64,000 bases of DNA, from positions 124,001 through 188,000 of the forward strand of contig CADCXA010000017.1 in the NCBI GenBank assembly GCA_902806565.1, in the 5' to 3' direction. Made by a program: the position numbers and the translations under genes. The DNA comes from Hypoxylon rubiginosum (taxonomy: Eukaryota; Ascomycota; Sordariomycetes; Xylariales; Hypoxylaceae). Below, one piece after another: positions 44,169 through 54,581 of the stretch. The number at the start of each line of letters is the position of its first letter. The first letter of the stretch is position 1. The notes under the pieces are model-generated. The model made no database searches. It saw only the letters and a program-made list of their open reading frames with translations, and had not been told where the DNA came from.

Positions 44169-45074
44169 ATGTGTCGGAAAGTGCACCTAGAAATTTGCTG
44201 CGCTGACGAAATACTGCATCCTTACTTCATAGCCTTCCCATATACTCTTAGAACAGCCGATATTCTCGCCCTTTGTCAAGACAAACTAGAAAAGCTAAAG
44301 CTTGCGGAAGAATCAGACTCCGAAGACTTTGAAAGCCCCGAAGCATGTGCTGCATACTTTATAAACTTAAACCATAAGAACATGACTAGGCCTGACGACA
44401 ACAAGTCCAGCAATTTGTCTAGTTGTATTTCTCTCGATATTAAGCCACGTTACATTCGTACCCGTGCCGAAGGCTGCCCTCATTATGATCTGAATTACGT
44501 TCGAAATGAGAGGGTCTACTACAGCCTCTGCGACGATTGTGTGAGGAAAAGAGCGGCAGCAATCAACGACTTCAGCGACAAAGATCTCTGTGTCAACCTG
44601 GCGAACAATCATTTGCTTCTCGAAGAAATGATGAACGGCATTCGCCAAAAAGAGTACTTTCAGCTTGTGAGGGATTTCTACTCGGAGTACAAGATCACGC
44701 GGCGTTATGTTCTCTATGGTTCCCGCTGGTATGAAGTCACGCTACCCGATCCAGACACGTTGACGTTACAGCCAGATCCGCCGTATTGGTTAGACGTCGG
44801 TACGATAAATTGGTTGTCCCAGATTATTACGGACGACATGTTGGACGAAGTTGCTAGAGAATTTCGCGAAAGCCAGCGTCCGCTATTAGAGCAAAAGCTA
44901 GATAACTGGCTGGACCAAGTTCACTCAGTGGGTATTCCCGAGCAGCAAATTATCCACGAGGCGGGGTTTATGTCAGGGCAAGTAGTTCTCCTGGGCCAAG
45001 AACCTCCGCCACAGGATGAATTTCCACTGGATGCTTTTGAATTCATGTCACAGCTAGAATTCGCCCCAGAGTAG
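44169..45074 (+). CDS. Uncharacterised single-exon protein, 301 aa
   Basis: An uninterrupted frame from MCRKVHLEICCADEIL to LEFAPE. It has no signal peptide or membrane helix. An internal cluster of Cys and His (CPHYDLNY followed by SLCDDCVRKRAA) could bind a metal. The C-terminal third is acidic with probable helices (DMLDEVAREFRESQRPLLEQ). The gene is AT-richer than the housekeeping genes here, and its flanks are also AT-rich and carry relics, so it sits in an accessory part of the window. I recognise no family. Lack of stops over 900 nt, a sensible composition and a TATA-like box upstream support a real gene. Confidence 0.6.
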   Translation: MCRKVHLEICCADEILHPYFIAFPYTLRTADILALCQDKLEKLKLAEESDSEDFESPEACAAYFINLNHKNMTRPDDNKSSNLSSCISLDIKPRYIRTRAEGCPHYDLNYVRNERVYYSLCDDCVRKRAAAINDFSDKDLCVNLANNHLLLEEMMNGIRQKEYFQLVRDFYSEYKITRRYVLYGSRWYEVTLPDPDTLTLQPDPPYWLDVGTINWLSQIITDDMLDEVAREFRESQRPLLEQKLDNWLDQVHSVGIPEQQIIHEAGFMSGQVVLLGQEPPPQDEFPLDAFEFMSQLEFAPE

Positions 45075-45426
45075 TACGTAATACTACATGCACTCTATTT
45101 AATATTTCGCGAGCTCTCGAGTCGGATTGCCATGTTAAGTCGAAGATAAGATTTTGGAGGGTCAACAGTGGTCTTGGTAATAATGTACATATACCAGGAC
45201 TGCCTTTGGTTTCCTGTGCTATTTGGGTACTACGCGTTGCCGATTAGGTATAAGAATGAATTTAATTTTATTCCCTAATCAAATTCATGCCCTTTCGCCT
45301 AATCATGTATCTGACAAAATACTCATCTCTCCCCTTAAATATAACAATCCACAACCATCTAATCCATCCCTAACTTTAATGAGCTATTGAGCCTTTAACT
45401 CTACACAGTGTATCTGGCATAGCTTG
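45075..45426. other. Intergenic, 0.35 kb
   Basis: AT-rich 3' flanks of the orphan gene and the AAA relic. Nothing was seen. Confidence 0.5.
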
Positions 45427-46524
45427 TTACTCAGAATCAGAATCAAAAGCGCCTGTTATATTCAACGCCGGTTTCGCGCTTTCCCAAGACGTTGTGAAAA
45501 GTAGCTTGGAGATAGCCCGATGAGACGGTTTCGGTTTATCCCATTCATCATTGCGGTCACCAATACGTTTGGCTAGCATCATGTCTGACGTTCCATGCAC
45601 AGAAGTCATATACTAAAGAGTTCAGGGTCAGGGCCTGTTCAGGTGAGTCGAACCGAGGAACTTGATGTCCAGTTCACGACAAGTATAAAAATGCGCGAGC
45701 CGTGCAAGCCATTGACGAGAATATCGAGAACAGGAAAGCACATTACCTTGCTAAAGTCTTCTGCCGTACTTAGAACAATATCAATATGCCGTGGCGTGAC
45801 TTCAATTTCGCCTCCCTCACGCTTTGCATCATACTCTGCAAGGGCCACGGCGCTCTGAACCGCGTTCTGGATTTTTCGACCATCTAGTCTACGGTCTTGA
45901 TTATTCCAGACGTTTTTAGAAACATGTTCATGCTCTCCATATTAAGTATACGTATGTTCTTTTGACGCTGAACTCGATGAAAAGCTATCTCCTATATTTT
46001 CAAAAACTGGTGTTGATCTATCATAGGGAAATATAGTGCGATATGTATGCCCGATGTGAATGCTTCGTCAAGAGTCCCGACTCTGGCTGTGGTCATTATG
46101 AGAATCCCGGAGTAGTGCTCCAAGATCCGGAGAAACAGTTTTCACGTCGTCAGGTATGAAGCCGAAGCTGGTAGAAAGGGGCTGGCATTCTTACTAGGCA
46201 CAATGGCATTCCTGAAGAAATCCGACCGGTCACGACGTTGTAAAATGATGTCGGCTTCATCAAACAGAACGATGCAGCCCCACCTCTGAGACCGCTGAAA
46301 GGCCGTCTCGAGGCCCATCTCAACTCCTTCAGGGGTAGTGCTAATGTCGGCTGAGGTGTCAATTAGTATCGATCAAGTCATCCCTACCGAGTTCAACCTA
46401 CCTGCCGTAATAGGAAACAGTGGCCTCTTAACAGATGCTGCTAAGCACTCTAACTGGAGTTTTAGTCGTGTAAGAAAGAATGAAGCAGGACTCACTCACC
46501 AGCGGTGGACGTACTCGGCGCACC
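45427..46524 (-). pseudogene. Decayed AAA+ ATPase gene
   Basis: Read 5' to 3' on the minus strand: a damaged Walker A (GAPSTSTA where GPPGTGKT is expected), RPLFPITA, the Walker B segment WGCIVLFDEADIIL, sensor-region FLRILEHYSGILIMTTAR, IHIALYFPMIDQHQFLKI followed by TAG where the family has Trp, then IQNAVQSAVALAEYDAKREG (lid) and an intact C-terminus YMTSVHGTSDMMLAKRIGD to the TAA at 45427. Introns are still visible, but one acceptor near 46141 ends in AA instead of AG. A frame change precedes the lid segment. G-to-A type changes (GGT to AGT in Walker A, TGG to TAG, AG to AA) fit RIP. The family is the fungal AAA+ group with LFDEAD Walker B. ATP binding is surely lost. Confidence 0.8.
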
Positions 46525-46617
46525 ATGTAGGTGACGAGACTCAGCGGTGTGGGAAAGTATAAAAACACGGCGCATAGTGGCTCGCATCTCCTTTTCTTCT
46601 TCTAATTCGCGTCCTAG

Positions 46618-46953
46618 CTACCGCTCAGGACGGAGGGCGAATGGCTCGGGGAAATATTCCTGGTTGTGTATTACGCTATAGACTCTAACGCCTACCGAGA
46701 TCCCCGGTGGGATGACATGACCGCCCACGACAAGAGGTTCGGTGGAATGAGGATCCCATTCACGCTACATGACACCCAAGGATAGGGGAGAAAGGCGCAT
46801 TGCCTCGTCGATTACAGCGCGGAGGTACTTACAGCTCGTGAGTTGGGGCCCTTGGCGGATTTCATTGCCTCCCAAAAAGCATGTGCGGATCAGCTTAGCA
46901 TGGGCAGATGGGTTGCGGGATAAGGAGAAGGCAGCGCTGGGCATTTAAGGAAA
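46618..46953 (-). pseudogene. Cytochrome P450 relic (K-helix to PERW region)
   Basis: One minus-strand frame reads SAAFSLSRNPSAHAKLIRT, GPQLTSCKYLRAVIDEAMRL, then HSTEPLVVGGHVIPPGISVG and YFPEPFALRPER. This is the P450 segment from before the K helix to the PERW motif, with the K-helix E-A-M-R kept. Three stops interrupt it: TAA near 46948, TAG where the family has LWRE Trp, and TAG in place of the PERW Trp. Two of the three are TGG-to-TAG. The haem-binding Cys loop and the N-terminal half are absent. It lies just upstream of the AAA relic in the same orientation. Confidence 0.82.
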
Positions 46954-47204
46954 CGTACTACGGAGGGCAGGATGAAAACAACGCCTAGGAATCACTAGCA
47001 AACAGAATCGACCATTGAAAGAAGATCACTTAACACAACAAGGTCAGACCAATATGGTTTTAGATTTCTCCTTTTTTCCCTGTACCAAATATTTATAATC
47101 ATTAACAATCTCTTTAATAACACAGAAAAACCCAACAGTCAGTACGAGATCCCCAAATATCTTTTCACGTTGATGGATGCATCGGAGCATAAGCCTGGCT
47201 CCCA

Positions 47205-47677
47205 TTAGACTGTTGGCGGGCCGTTGATGAAGTCGCACTTAACCAGGACTTGCTGCCTAGACGGCTCGATGTTGGAAGTCTATAGTAGACGATATTAGTC
47301 TATCAAGTATCGGTATCTTTTCTCACAATGCTTACCTGCACCCCCGTGACAGTCGTCGTCTTGCCGTCGTTGCTCTGCGACGAGCAGACTAGGTTATCCG
47401 AAATACCGACAAGTTGTGTCATGACTTGCAGCTCTCCAGGTTGTGCTATTTAGATTAAGTCAGCATCGACTCAGCGCATTCCAGAACCCTCGGTGATGGT
47501 TGCCTTACTCAGCTGTCTGTATCCAGCTCCAACCTGCATGTTGGAGTGCACGGTCGTGCCGTCAACACTGGTGAATTCCACAGAGCCTACGTAGGTCTGA
47601 CGAGATACAACTCCAGGAGCCGCGAAAGCAGACCCGCTGGTTAGGAGGGCAGCGGCGATGAAGGTTTGGAAGTACAT
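47205..47677 (-). CDS. Small secreted protein, 117 aa
   Basis: Exons 47677-47509, 47445-47336 and 47279-47205. A clear signal peptide (MYFQTFIAAALLTSGSAFAA, cleavage near residue 20) is followed by a mature domain of about 97 residues that is Ser/Thr/Val-rich and beta-like (YVGSVEFTSVDGTTVHSNMQ). Two cysteines (LVCSSQ and VKCDF) could form one disulphide. There is no membrane anchor. Introns have CTGAC or similar branch sites, and the spliced frame is clean to TAA. The promoter region is AT-rich. It could be an effector-like or cell-wall-associated protein. I do not recognise the family. Confidence 0.7.
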
Positions 47678-48299
47678 TTTGAGATATTTTAGAGTGAAGT
47701 ACTTGGTAATGAAGAATTTGAAATCTTAGAGGCAGTTTGATCTTATGTTAGATGTTATAAGAAGTTGTCAAGGTTTCAAGGAGACTAGAAAATGAGAGGA
47801 ACGACGATATTTATCCTTTGGCAGAGTTATTTATTACGAGATACCGCCAGATTTAATTGCTGCAGAAGCTAATACGCAACGATATTTTAAACTCATCGGA
47901 GTCAGGAGTTGCGAATCTCGCTCGGCATCTTACACACCAATTTGCGGCGGTGACTGTGTCGCCCAATGTTATGAAGCCGAACACTGAGTTTGGAGCCTCC
48001 GCCGTCTTTTGATGCGTAAGATTATATGATCGTCGGCGGGTTCGTGACATTAAATGCGGTGTACGAAGTAACGTCAGCTGACATGTGTTGCCGTTGGGTT
48101 TTGATAGGGATCGTGATTGGACACCACAACGAGGAAGATCACAGCCTCCGTGGCACAGTCTCGTACAGCTAAGCAGTAGCCAAGCGACACGAGGACAAAG
48201 CGGCCCCAGCCACCTACCGAAGGCAAACACGAACCCGACCTACGCTGTATCTGCGAGGAACGCTGTAGGATCTCTTGAGGTTCATATGCTACTTATCCT

Positions 48300-48434
48300 G
48301 CCAGAATGGCGCCAAAATAGCTCGCGCACGTATGAATAACACTGTCCTTGACTGTGCATTTAGGTAAGCCAAATCCATACAGTATTACACAGTGTTGCTC
48401 ATACGTGCGGGAGCTATTTTGACGCCATTCTGCC
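48300..48434. repeat. Foldback element: 46-bp imperfect inverted repeat, 43-bp spacer
   Basis: Arms 48300-48345 and 48389-48434 match at 41 of 46 positions when one is reverse-complemented (core CAAAATAGCTC and CGCACGTATGA). The mismatches are partly C/T or A/G. The whole is 135 bp with no coding capacity. Size and structure resemble a MITE or foldback transposable element. No clear target-site duplication was seen at the ends, so the identity is open. Confidence 0.75.
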
Positions 48435-49341
48435 TGCCAACCCGACTTCGCATGGGAGCCTCTTCAAATACCGTTGCCCACAAGAGACCTTCGTGAGTGG
48501 ATCCAACCTGAACCCATTGATTGGATACGGACTGTTTTGCGATTCTTCTTTATTGAATAGGCGCTCAGTGACTTTAGAGAGTGTATGCAGATAGATTGTT
48601 CATTTTGCGTTGCGCATGCTGAAAACCGCTTGAAAGCACATAAATTGTGAGAGCGACAAGTATGTCCTTAGATCAATACAGGACTAAAAGTAGTCGTAGT
48701 CTATCCCCCCCACCCCCCGGAAATAGTACAAGGCTTCGTAGACAAATTACCAGATAATTTTAAACGCTTTCCTTCTAAAGTATTATCTTTGGTGAAAGAA
48801 GACTTCCTCCGCAGGTCTTGCCTCGTTTTAGAGATTCGACAAAAATGGACGATATCCAAGGCTAGACCGACGGTACCATTATGGGGCTCTCGCCAGCCCC
48901 AGCGGTATAATTCCGTAGCTTTTACGCAGTAACCTGAACAAGAACACTGAAGGCCCACCTTGAGCTGGGCAGCTTGGCACAGAACTCGAAAAGGAGACTT
49001 GTCCGGTAGTCTTGTGGATAGCCCAGAAGTGGATAGTGTTTCACAAATAAACTAGTATATATTATTATCATGAATGTCTTGTCATTTGTAAGTACATTGT
49101 ATAATGGTGAGCTATCAAATAAAAATGGTCCTGAAAAGTGCCATTCTTGCTCGAAAGTGGATGTGTAGATGCATCTACAAAACGTAACCGGACCAAAGAG
49201 TCCGAGGAATGGCAAATCATCAATCTGGCAAGACAAAGCTGAATATTGCAAGGCTTTCGTCGGCAGGGTGAGTATATCTAGATAGCGATCTTAAGACGGG
49301 ATGGGAAGGCGCAGCGTTGAGTCTCAAATAAAACGCAAAGA

Positions 49342-49377
49342 AATGAATGAATGAATGAATGAATGAATGAATGAATG
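49342..49377. repeat. AATG microsatellite, 9 copies
   Basis: Nine exact tandem AATG units about 90 nt downstream of the rhodopsin-fold receptor's stop codon (that gene runs on the minus strand). Same unit as at 34505-34524. Confidence 0.92.
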
Positions 49378-49466
49378 TACTGTATATACAACTTTCTACT
49401 GATGCCACTTACGGGCTCGAACTTATGAATTAGATATAATGGTTACTGAGTAATATCAATTGCTTC

Positions 49467-50952
49467 CTATTTTCTCTCGTTTGAATCAACCGTCAGAAAA
49501 CTCCTAGGGACCACATGCTTATTGCCCCCTATTGTCTCTCCTGATGATTCTGGCTGTAATGCCTCGATGCTCTCGCTATCACTTTCCAGTTTTCGTTGCC
49601 AGGTGGCCTTTTTCAATGGGCTCGATAATCGCTTCGATTTGTTGTCCGTTTTGTTGTCCGTTTTGTTCTCCGACTTCTTCTCAGCTGGGTCCATATATTC
49701 GGAACTAATCTCGTAGGTTCTCCCCATGGAGATACCTCCAGGCAATGGGGGCTCTCGGCCACTGTGTTGTTTTATCCCGGCCTCGCATTTAGTACTAAAT
49801 GTGCTACTGAATGTGTCGAGATTTAGTGCATCCACCGCACTCTGGCTGCCACGTCGTCGACTGGCGGGCCCTGTGCGGCTACCGGCGTATCCTGGAGTTC
49901 CCATTTTACCGTAGCCGGCACCCGAGGGTCTCGTCGTGACGCCCAGCTTGTAGCCCACTTGCTTGAGTAATGGGCGGAGGGTTGCGAGACTGCCGGCTGA
50001 GATAGCTAAGCCCTGTTCGACAGTCGACCAGATCGCGACATCGACGGTTGCGTAGAGGAAATCGGGGTCTCGGAGACGGGAAAAGTAGGCGCAACGAACC
50101 ACGACGGCCGAGCTAGCTCTGTTAAACGGGTCAGCACACAGTTCACGGGTTAGTGGCACTGCGATGTTCGAGCAAGTAGGGTGAAAAGAGCAATACATAC
50201 ACGCAGCCCATCGCCATCAGGGGGATAAGTGCCAGTTTCGTTCTCCGCTTCATCTTGAGCTGCGAGATGATCCATGCTGGAAGCAAAGCGAAGGTGAAGT
50301 CTGTAATGATACTGCAGGCGCTGTAGAGGTACCCCAAACCAACAACGACGTCGTCGGGGATGCATGTTCCAGTCTGCGTGTACTTGTCCCAGAAGTAAGA
50401 CACCGGGTGGCACTGGAAGACAGTTACGAGGAAAAATGCTAAGCAAGTGACAAATGTGATTGCCGTCGCCCCGTAGATGATCCAAACATGGAGTCTCCGT
50501 ACCGCTACACGAAGCAGGAATAACGCAATAGACGCTTTGGCTAAGATCATGGACCAGCAATATGTAAGGTAGCAGAACCACCAAAACTACCCAAAATGTC
50601 AATTTTAGGCTGGGCATGGTAGATCGGATATTTACTTACTTGAGCTGCTTGCGCGTAGTTCTCGTCGGACAGGTCGGCCTTGTGTTGCCCGGTGCCATAA
50701 TGAATACCTGCTATCGAGCATGAACAGTACAGAATGAACATGATCTGAGGCTTGTTAGATCGAATTTCCAGAGTAAGCTGGGGAGGGAGGTATTACGGTT
50801 GCAAGCAACATAGCCCAATCATCTTGCCCAAAATTCTTTACCATAAATAACCGAACACCGCATCGCAGAACAAAGGTGATGACAGCAATGAGTAGGAAAG
50901 TGTAGTCAACAGCTAAAAGCTGAGGCCCACGATTCTCAATTACGCCTGCCAT
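49467..50952 (-). CDS. Pth11-like / fungal rhodopsin-domain 7-TM membrane protein
   Basis: Exons 50952-50797, 50744-50640, 50586-50201 and 50118-49467 give 432 residues. Seven hydrophobic segments can be counted from about residue 11 to 285 (for example DYTFLLIAVITFVLRCGVRL, AFFLVTVFQCHPVSYFWD, YSACSIITDFTFALLPAWII). Family landmarks are the DDWAM motif after TM2, the conserved FQCxPVxYFWD Cys, and PAWIISQLKM before TM6. The C-terminal 130 residues are polar and Ser/Lys-rich (NKTDNKTDNKSKR), probably cytosolic. There is no CFEM domain. Relatives are plasma-membrane receptors or sensors, with Pth11 needed for surface sensing in a rice pathogen; ligands are mostly unknown. The gene looks intact. 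Confidence 0.88.
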
Positions 50953-52385
50953 CTTAGGAAGAGCACGCCGCGAATCCTCCTCCCAATATCATCTGAGGCG
51001 CCCTGGGAACAACACTTGGGATCGTCGATAGGTTTGGGTCGTACCTAATAAGTCGAATAGTTGTGGTCGAAGTCGTATCATGTCCTGCGAGATCTAGATT
51101 GACCGTCCCTACGCTCCATCTTGTAAGTTGCAACTACACCCATGCACGTCCTCGTCTACTAGGGGACTTGCTCGATGCAACGCAAAACATGGCACGCAAT
51201 TCGCTTGGCGATCGATCAGGGTTACGGTCCCACGGTCTTTGTAATTCCACGACCCATGGTGGAACAGGGAAGAATGCACCCGGTCTCATTGCCTAGGTTC
51301 ATAAGGCGGGTCCGGCACTTATACCATAGTAAAGCCGTTCATGCTTCCTCCGTGATTGCCGTTCAGTCAGGACCGCGGCACTCGTCACCTGAGTAGGGCT
51401 ACGGACCTGTTAGTCACCCTTAAGGCCCAGATAGGAGTCACGGAGTACCCATGGCCAGATTAGGAGGCTAAGGTGCCTGGATAGGGGTTACGGGCTTGTA
51501 GGTATGGAGGAAGGGACGAACTTGGGAGCTAGGCTTCTTGGCGTATAGGTCCCTTTGTCCTGACCTCCCATATACGGATATGACTTGGTAGCCCCCTAGG
51601 TTTATAGCTCCTCGTGCAACAACATAGTTGTTTTCCTATCGCATGGCTGGCTTCGTGACACGTTCGCTGGCCGTTTCTGTCTACTCTTGCTGTCTACTCG
51701 CAGTCGTAACTTCGTGGCCCTTGGTTTCAAACTGTTGGGCAGCAACCTATTAGTTCCCACGGCCCTGAAATACAGACCCGACAGCCCGACAGATGAACAC
51801 ACGCGCGTCAGCCTTAGTCAAAACACACCGTCGAGATTATACTCCTTGTCCGCCGATCTACGAGCTGTTATCAACCTGCAAGAGGCAAAGACTTTACGTA
51901 AATGGGCCCACTGGCAGAGTCTCTTACTCCACTGCCGTTGTGCCATGGGCACGGAGCTTCCCAGTAGCCTAGTTTCCTTACAGGTTATTCAGGGATCTCG
52001 AAGAATCGAATGAGCTAGTCAAGCTAGTCTAAGATGAAAGAAGTATAGTTTATCCGAAAGAAACCTGGGTGGATTTTCCGTCAATGCAAGGTACGCCAGC
52101 AGCCCCGGGCATGTGGAAAAGTTCATATTTGAAGATTGTCGTCTAGCTTTATCTCAGTTAGCTTAGACCACAAATTTTACATAAGAGTTCGCCGAGAGTT
52201 CCTCATAATTTGGACACCCTGGGCTGCCTGGAAGAGGTAGCTAGGGTTTCTATTAGTACACCGATATTTCGGAATTACACCGGTATTGTACCGGCATGCC
52301 TGTATTACACCAATTAGGTACCTACCTTATGTAATTCCGAATAATTACACCGGAGCCGGAAGAACCTCACCCGGTCACATGGCTG
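50953..52385. other. Intergenic, 1.4 kb
   Basis: GC-richer than its neighbours, with loosely repeated short phrases (ATAGGGGTTACGGG, ATAGGAGTCACGGAG) near 51395-51500. A short inverted repeat (TTCGGAATTAC near 52268 and GTAATTCCGAA near 52331) lies by the chimeric frame. Nothing coding was identified. Confidence 0.45.
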
Positions 52386-53072
52386 TCACATGACCCCCCT
52401 CCGAACACACGGTTTGAGGACACGATTTGAGGACGCGGTTACCTTTACGTTGGCCTGGGATTCGATGAAACGTGATGCGTTAAATCCCTTGGCATCAGGA
52501 CCCCAACCCGAGTCGCTACCGTGGACTATAGCAGATGGCATGGCGAGAATCGAGTTCTTCTTGAGCGAATACGTCGTCCCGCCCATGTCGTTAATGAAAG
52601 GTCCTCTAGCACGAAGCGGGCGGGTGACCCGTGACTCTGGATGTGGAGAACTACCATCACGAACAATTCCAGAAAAGGGAATGACTCGATGACCTGGGAA
52701 ATACTGACGGAAGTTGGGCCCGGGGATCAACCCGCCTTTTTGGACCGCTTCTAGCTCGTACGCATATCGAACGTAGAGCTGAATGAGAATGACCTCGGTG
52801 ATGTGAACAGCCAAGGCCAGAAGCATGAGGCAGTCATCGAGCATCAACCGCCGGAAACAGACATAGCGTATATACGACCTGATGCTGAAAGCAATGGTGC
52901 ATAGGCCGAAGAAGAACCAGGTCAAAACCTATGTGAGGTGCTGGGTTAATTGTGGACTTGGTAAGAGTAAGGCTCGCTAGTCTTCCCCAGAGTCAAAACT
53001 CACATAGAAGGCTGCTATTGATATCGTCTCGTTGGTGACTGGTGCAGCAATAAGTGTCGAGCTGGAATCCAT
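52386..53072 (-). CDS. Chimeric frame: truncated rhodopsin-fold receptor joined to a P450 C-terminal fragment
   Basis: Exon 53072-53004 (MDSSSTLIAAPVTNETISIA) and exon 52928-52386 give an uninterrupted 203-residue frame. The first 85 residues look like the start of a fungal integral-membrane rhodopsin-type protein: VLTWFFFGLCTIAFSIRSYI, LMLDDCLMLLALAVHITEVI, then the loop ELEAVQKG. From about residue 130 the frame reads TYSLKKNSILAMPSAIVHGS, WGPDAKGFNASRFI, the P450 region from beta-sheet 1 to the ERR-triad Arg. Just after the frame turns (near 52400) another frame reads FGGGSCDSHV, a damaged haem loop. Neither half is complete: five membrane helices and most of the P450 are missing. It is most likely a relic created by rearrangement, though transcription of a short membrane protein cannot be excluded. 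Confidence 0.6.
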
Positions 53073-53956
53073 CGCGACGAGTCTTAACATTAGTAGACGA
53101 GGTGCTGGTGTTATTGCGAGACCTAATCTAAGGTATCACGGTTGGGACCGGGATACACTTTGGGTACCAGGAAGAGTAGATAGACCTTTATGTGGTGGCC
53201 CCATTTTTGGGATTCCAACGAAAGTTGAAGGGGGCAAGTAAGATGCATTGCATCGCATCGTCTGTCGACACGTAAGGCAGACTTACATTACCTCTCGAAT
53301 ATAACTTTTCCGAGCTTTTTTATATCTATCGCCCCCAATAATAGGTACCCTAAATATAGATGGATCAATACAGATGCGGGGGCCAGGGGGCCGGGCTGCC
53401 GGGCTGCCGGGTAGTAGTTGGCGGCTAGAATGCCGGTGCCGGGCCTGTAAGAGCTCCTGTCACGCCGTATGTACCTGGTGTACATTAGGAGAGGTCATAA
53501 ACACCCAGTATCCCTTTCCAAATTTCATGTTACCAACTTGAATGCAACAGCCTTGTTAGCATTTCTCCATGTCTAACCATTACTCTAAGGGTTTTCACTC
53601 CCTTCGCCTTCCTTTGTCTCTTCGCAACTTCTTCGTTCAGCAATTCCATTTTCTCCTCCACTGGACCCAGAATGGAAGCAAGACAATTCGCAGTAAATCT
53701 AAAGACAGCATGCAAATATGGTTTCCGGCATTAGGTAGCTAGCCCCTATAAGCAGGAGCAAACTGTAAAATACTTGTCTACAAACAACCACAAACCAATT
53801 TTGGCACTATCAAAGAGAAAGACAAAAAGAAGAAAAAGGAGTAAAACAAGTTTAGAGAGTCAAATAGACATGGTAAGTAACCAGTCCAATTACCTGTGCG
53901 ACTTTGCAAGAGCCACTCTTCCTTCCTTATTGCTGAAGATTTCCAGAGACTGACAT
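53073..53956. other. Intergenic, 0.9 kb
   Basis: One 61-codon minus-strand frame (53715-53530) with a charged helix (EEKMELLNEEVAKRQRKAKG) may be a gene fragment, but there is no support for it. GCCGGGCTGCCGGGCTGCCGGG near 53390-53412 is a short GC repeat. Confidence 0.4.
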
Positions 53957-54581
53957 TCAGGCCTAAAGTCAGGATAATGTTAGTCTATAGGCAAATGGTA
54001 AGATGTGACTATGCGAACTCACGTCGAAGCAAACGTAGGTGCTGCTGCACTTGTTACCATTGCCATCGGTATACAGCGTATGGCCGTCGTCGCGGAAGCA
54101 GTTGAAGTTGTGGAAACCGTTGTTACCAGTTCTGCATCCGAATAAGTCTTTCATCCGGTCGCGTTATGTACCTTCAATATGGATATCATCACTTACCCGA
54201 CCTGAGATCCCTGAGAGGCCGAGAGGGCGTTGGACGAGAGGAACCACGAGAAGGTGACGCCGGAGCCGAACTTGCAGCTCGCCGAGGTGCCCTCGTGGAA
54301 GGTGTTGGAAACGCACTCGTTGTTGCTCCCGGGGAAGACGTTGTCCTTGGTGTCGTCGGCATAGTACTACGCGGGTTCGCGAAATATTAGCAGGTACGTT
54401 TACTAAAAAAGTTATCATGGCGTGGGAGGTATGTTTGTGTTCTTACGTCAACAGCGTAGTAGGTGTTGCAATGGGCCATGTGAATGGACTCCCTTGCGCG
54501 CTTGGAGAGCCCAGCGTCGGCAGGCGCGGCGAGGCCAACGCCGGAGAGGAAGGCAATAATAGCTAGTTTAGTGAACTGCAT
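53957..54581 (-). CDS. Small secreted six-cysteine protein, 139 aa
   Basis: Exons 54581-54447, 54366-54197, 54131-54023 and 53962-53957; the last exon adds one residue and the TGA. A signal peptide (MQFTKLAIIAFLSGVGLAAP) is followed by a Kex2-like site (LSKRAR) near residue 28, so there may be a short propeptide. The mature part has six cysteines (HCNTYY, NECVSN, ASCKF, NCFRDD, KCSS, VCFD), enough for three disulphides, and is rich in Asn, Gly and Asp. There is no anchor. It fits the general definition of a fungal effector-like or antimicrobial-type secreted protein, but I cannot name a family and assign no activity. All splice sites are canonical with CTAAC/CTGAC branch points. Confidence 0.72.

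Larger units (their letters stand above)
47678..49466. other. Intergenic, 1.8 kb, with a foldback repeat
   Basis: Contains the inverted repeat at 48300-48434 and the AATG microsatellite at 49342-49377, each listed separately. No gene was recognised. Confidence 0.5.

Noticed and set aside
51060..52020. Decayed transposon
   Set aside because: The loosely repeated phrases have no terminal repeats, and no transposase or reverse-transcriptase motif was found.
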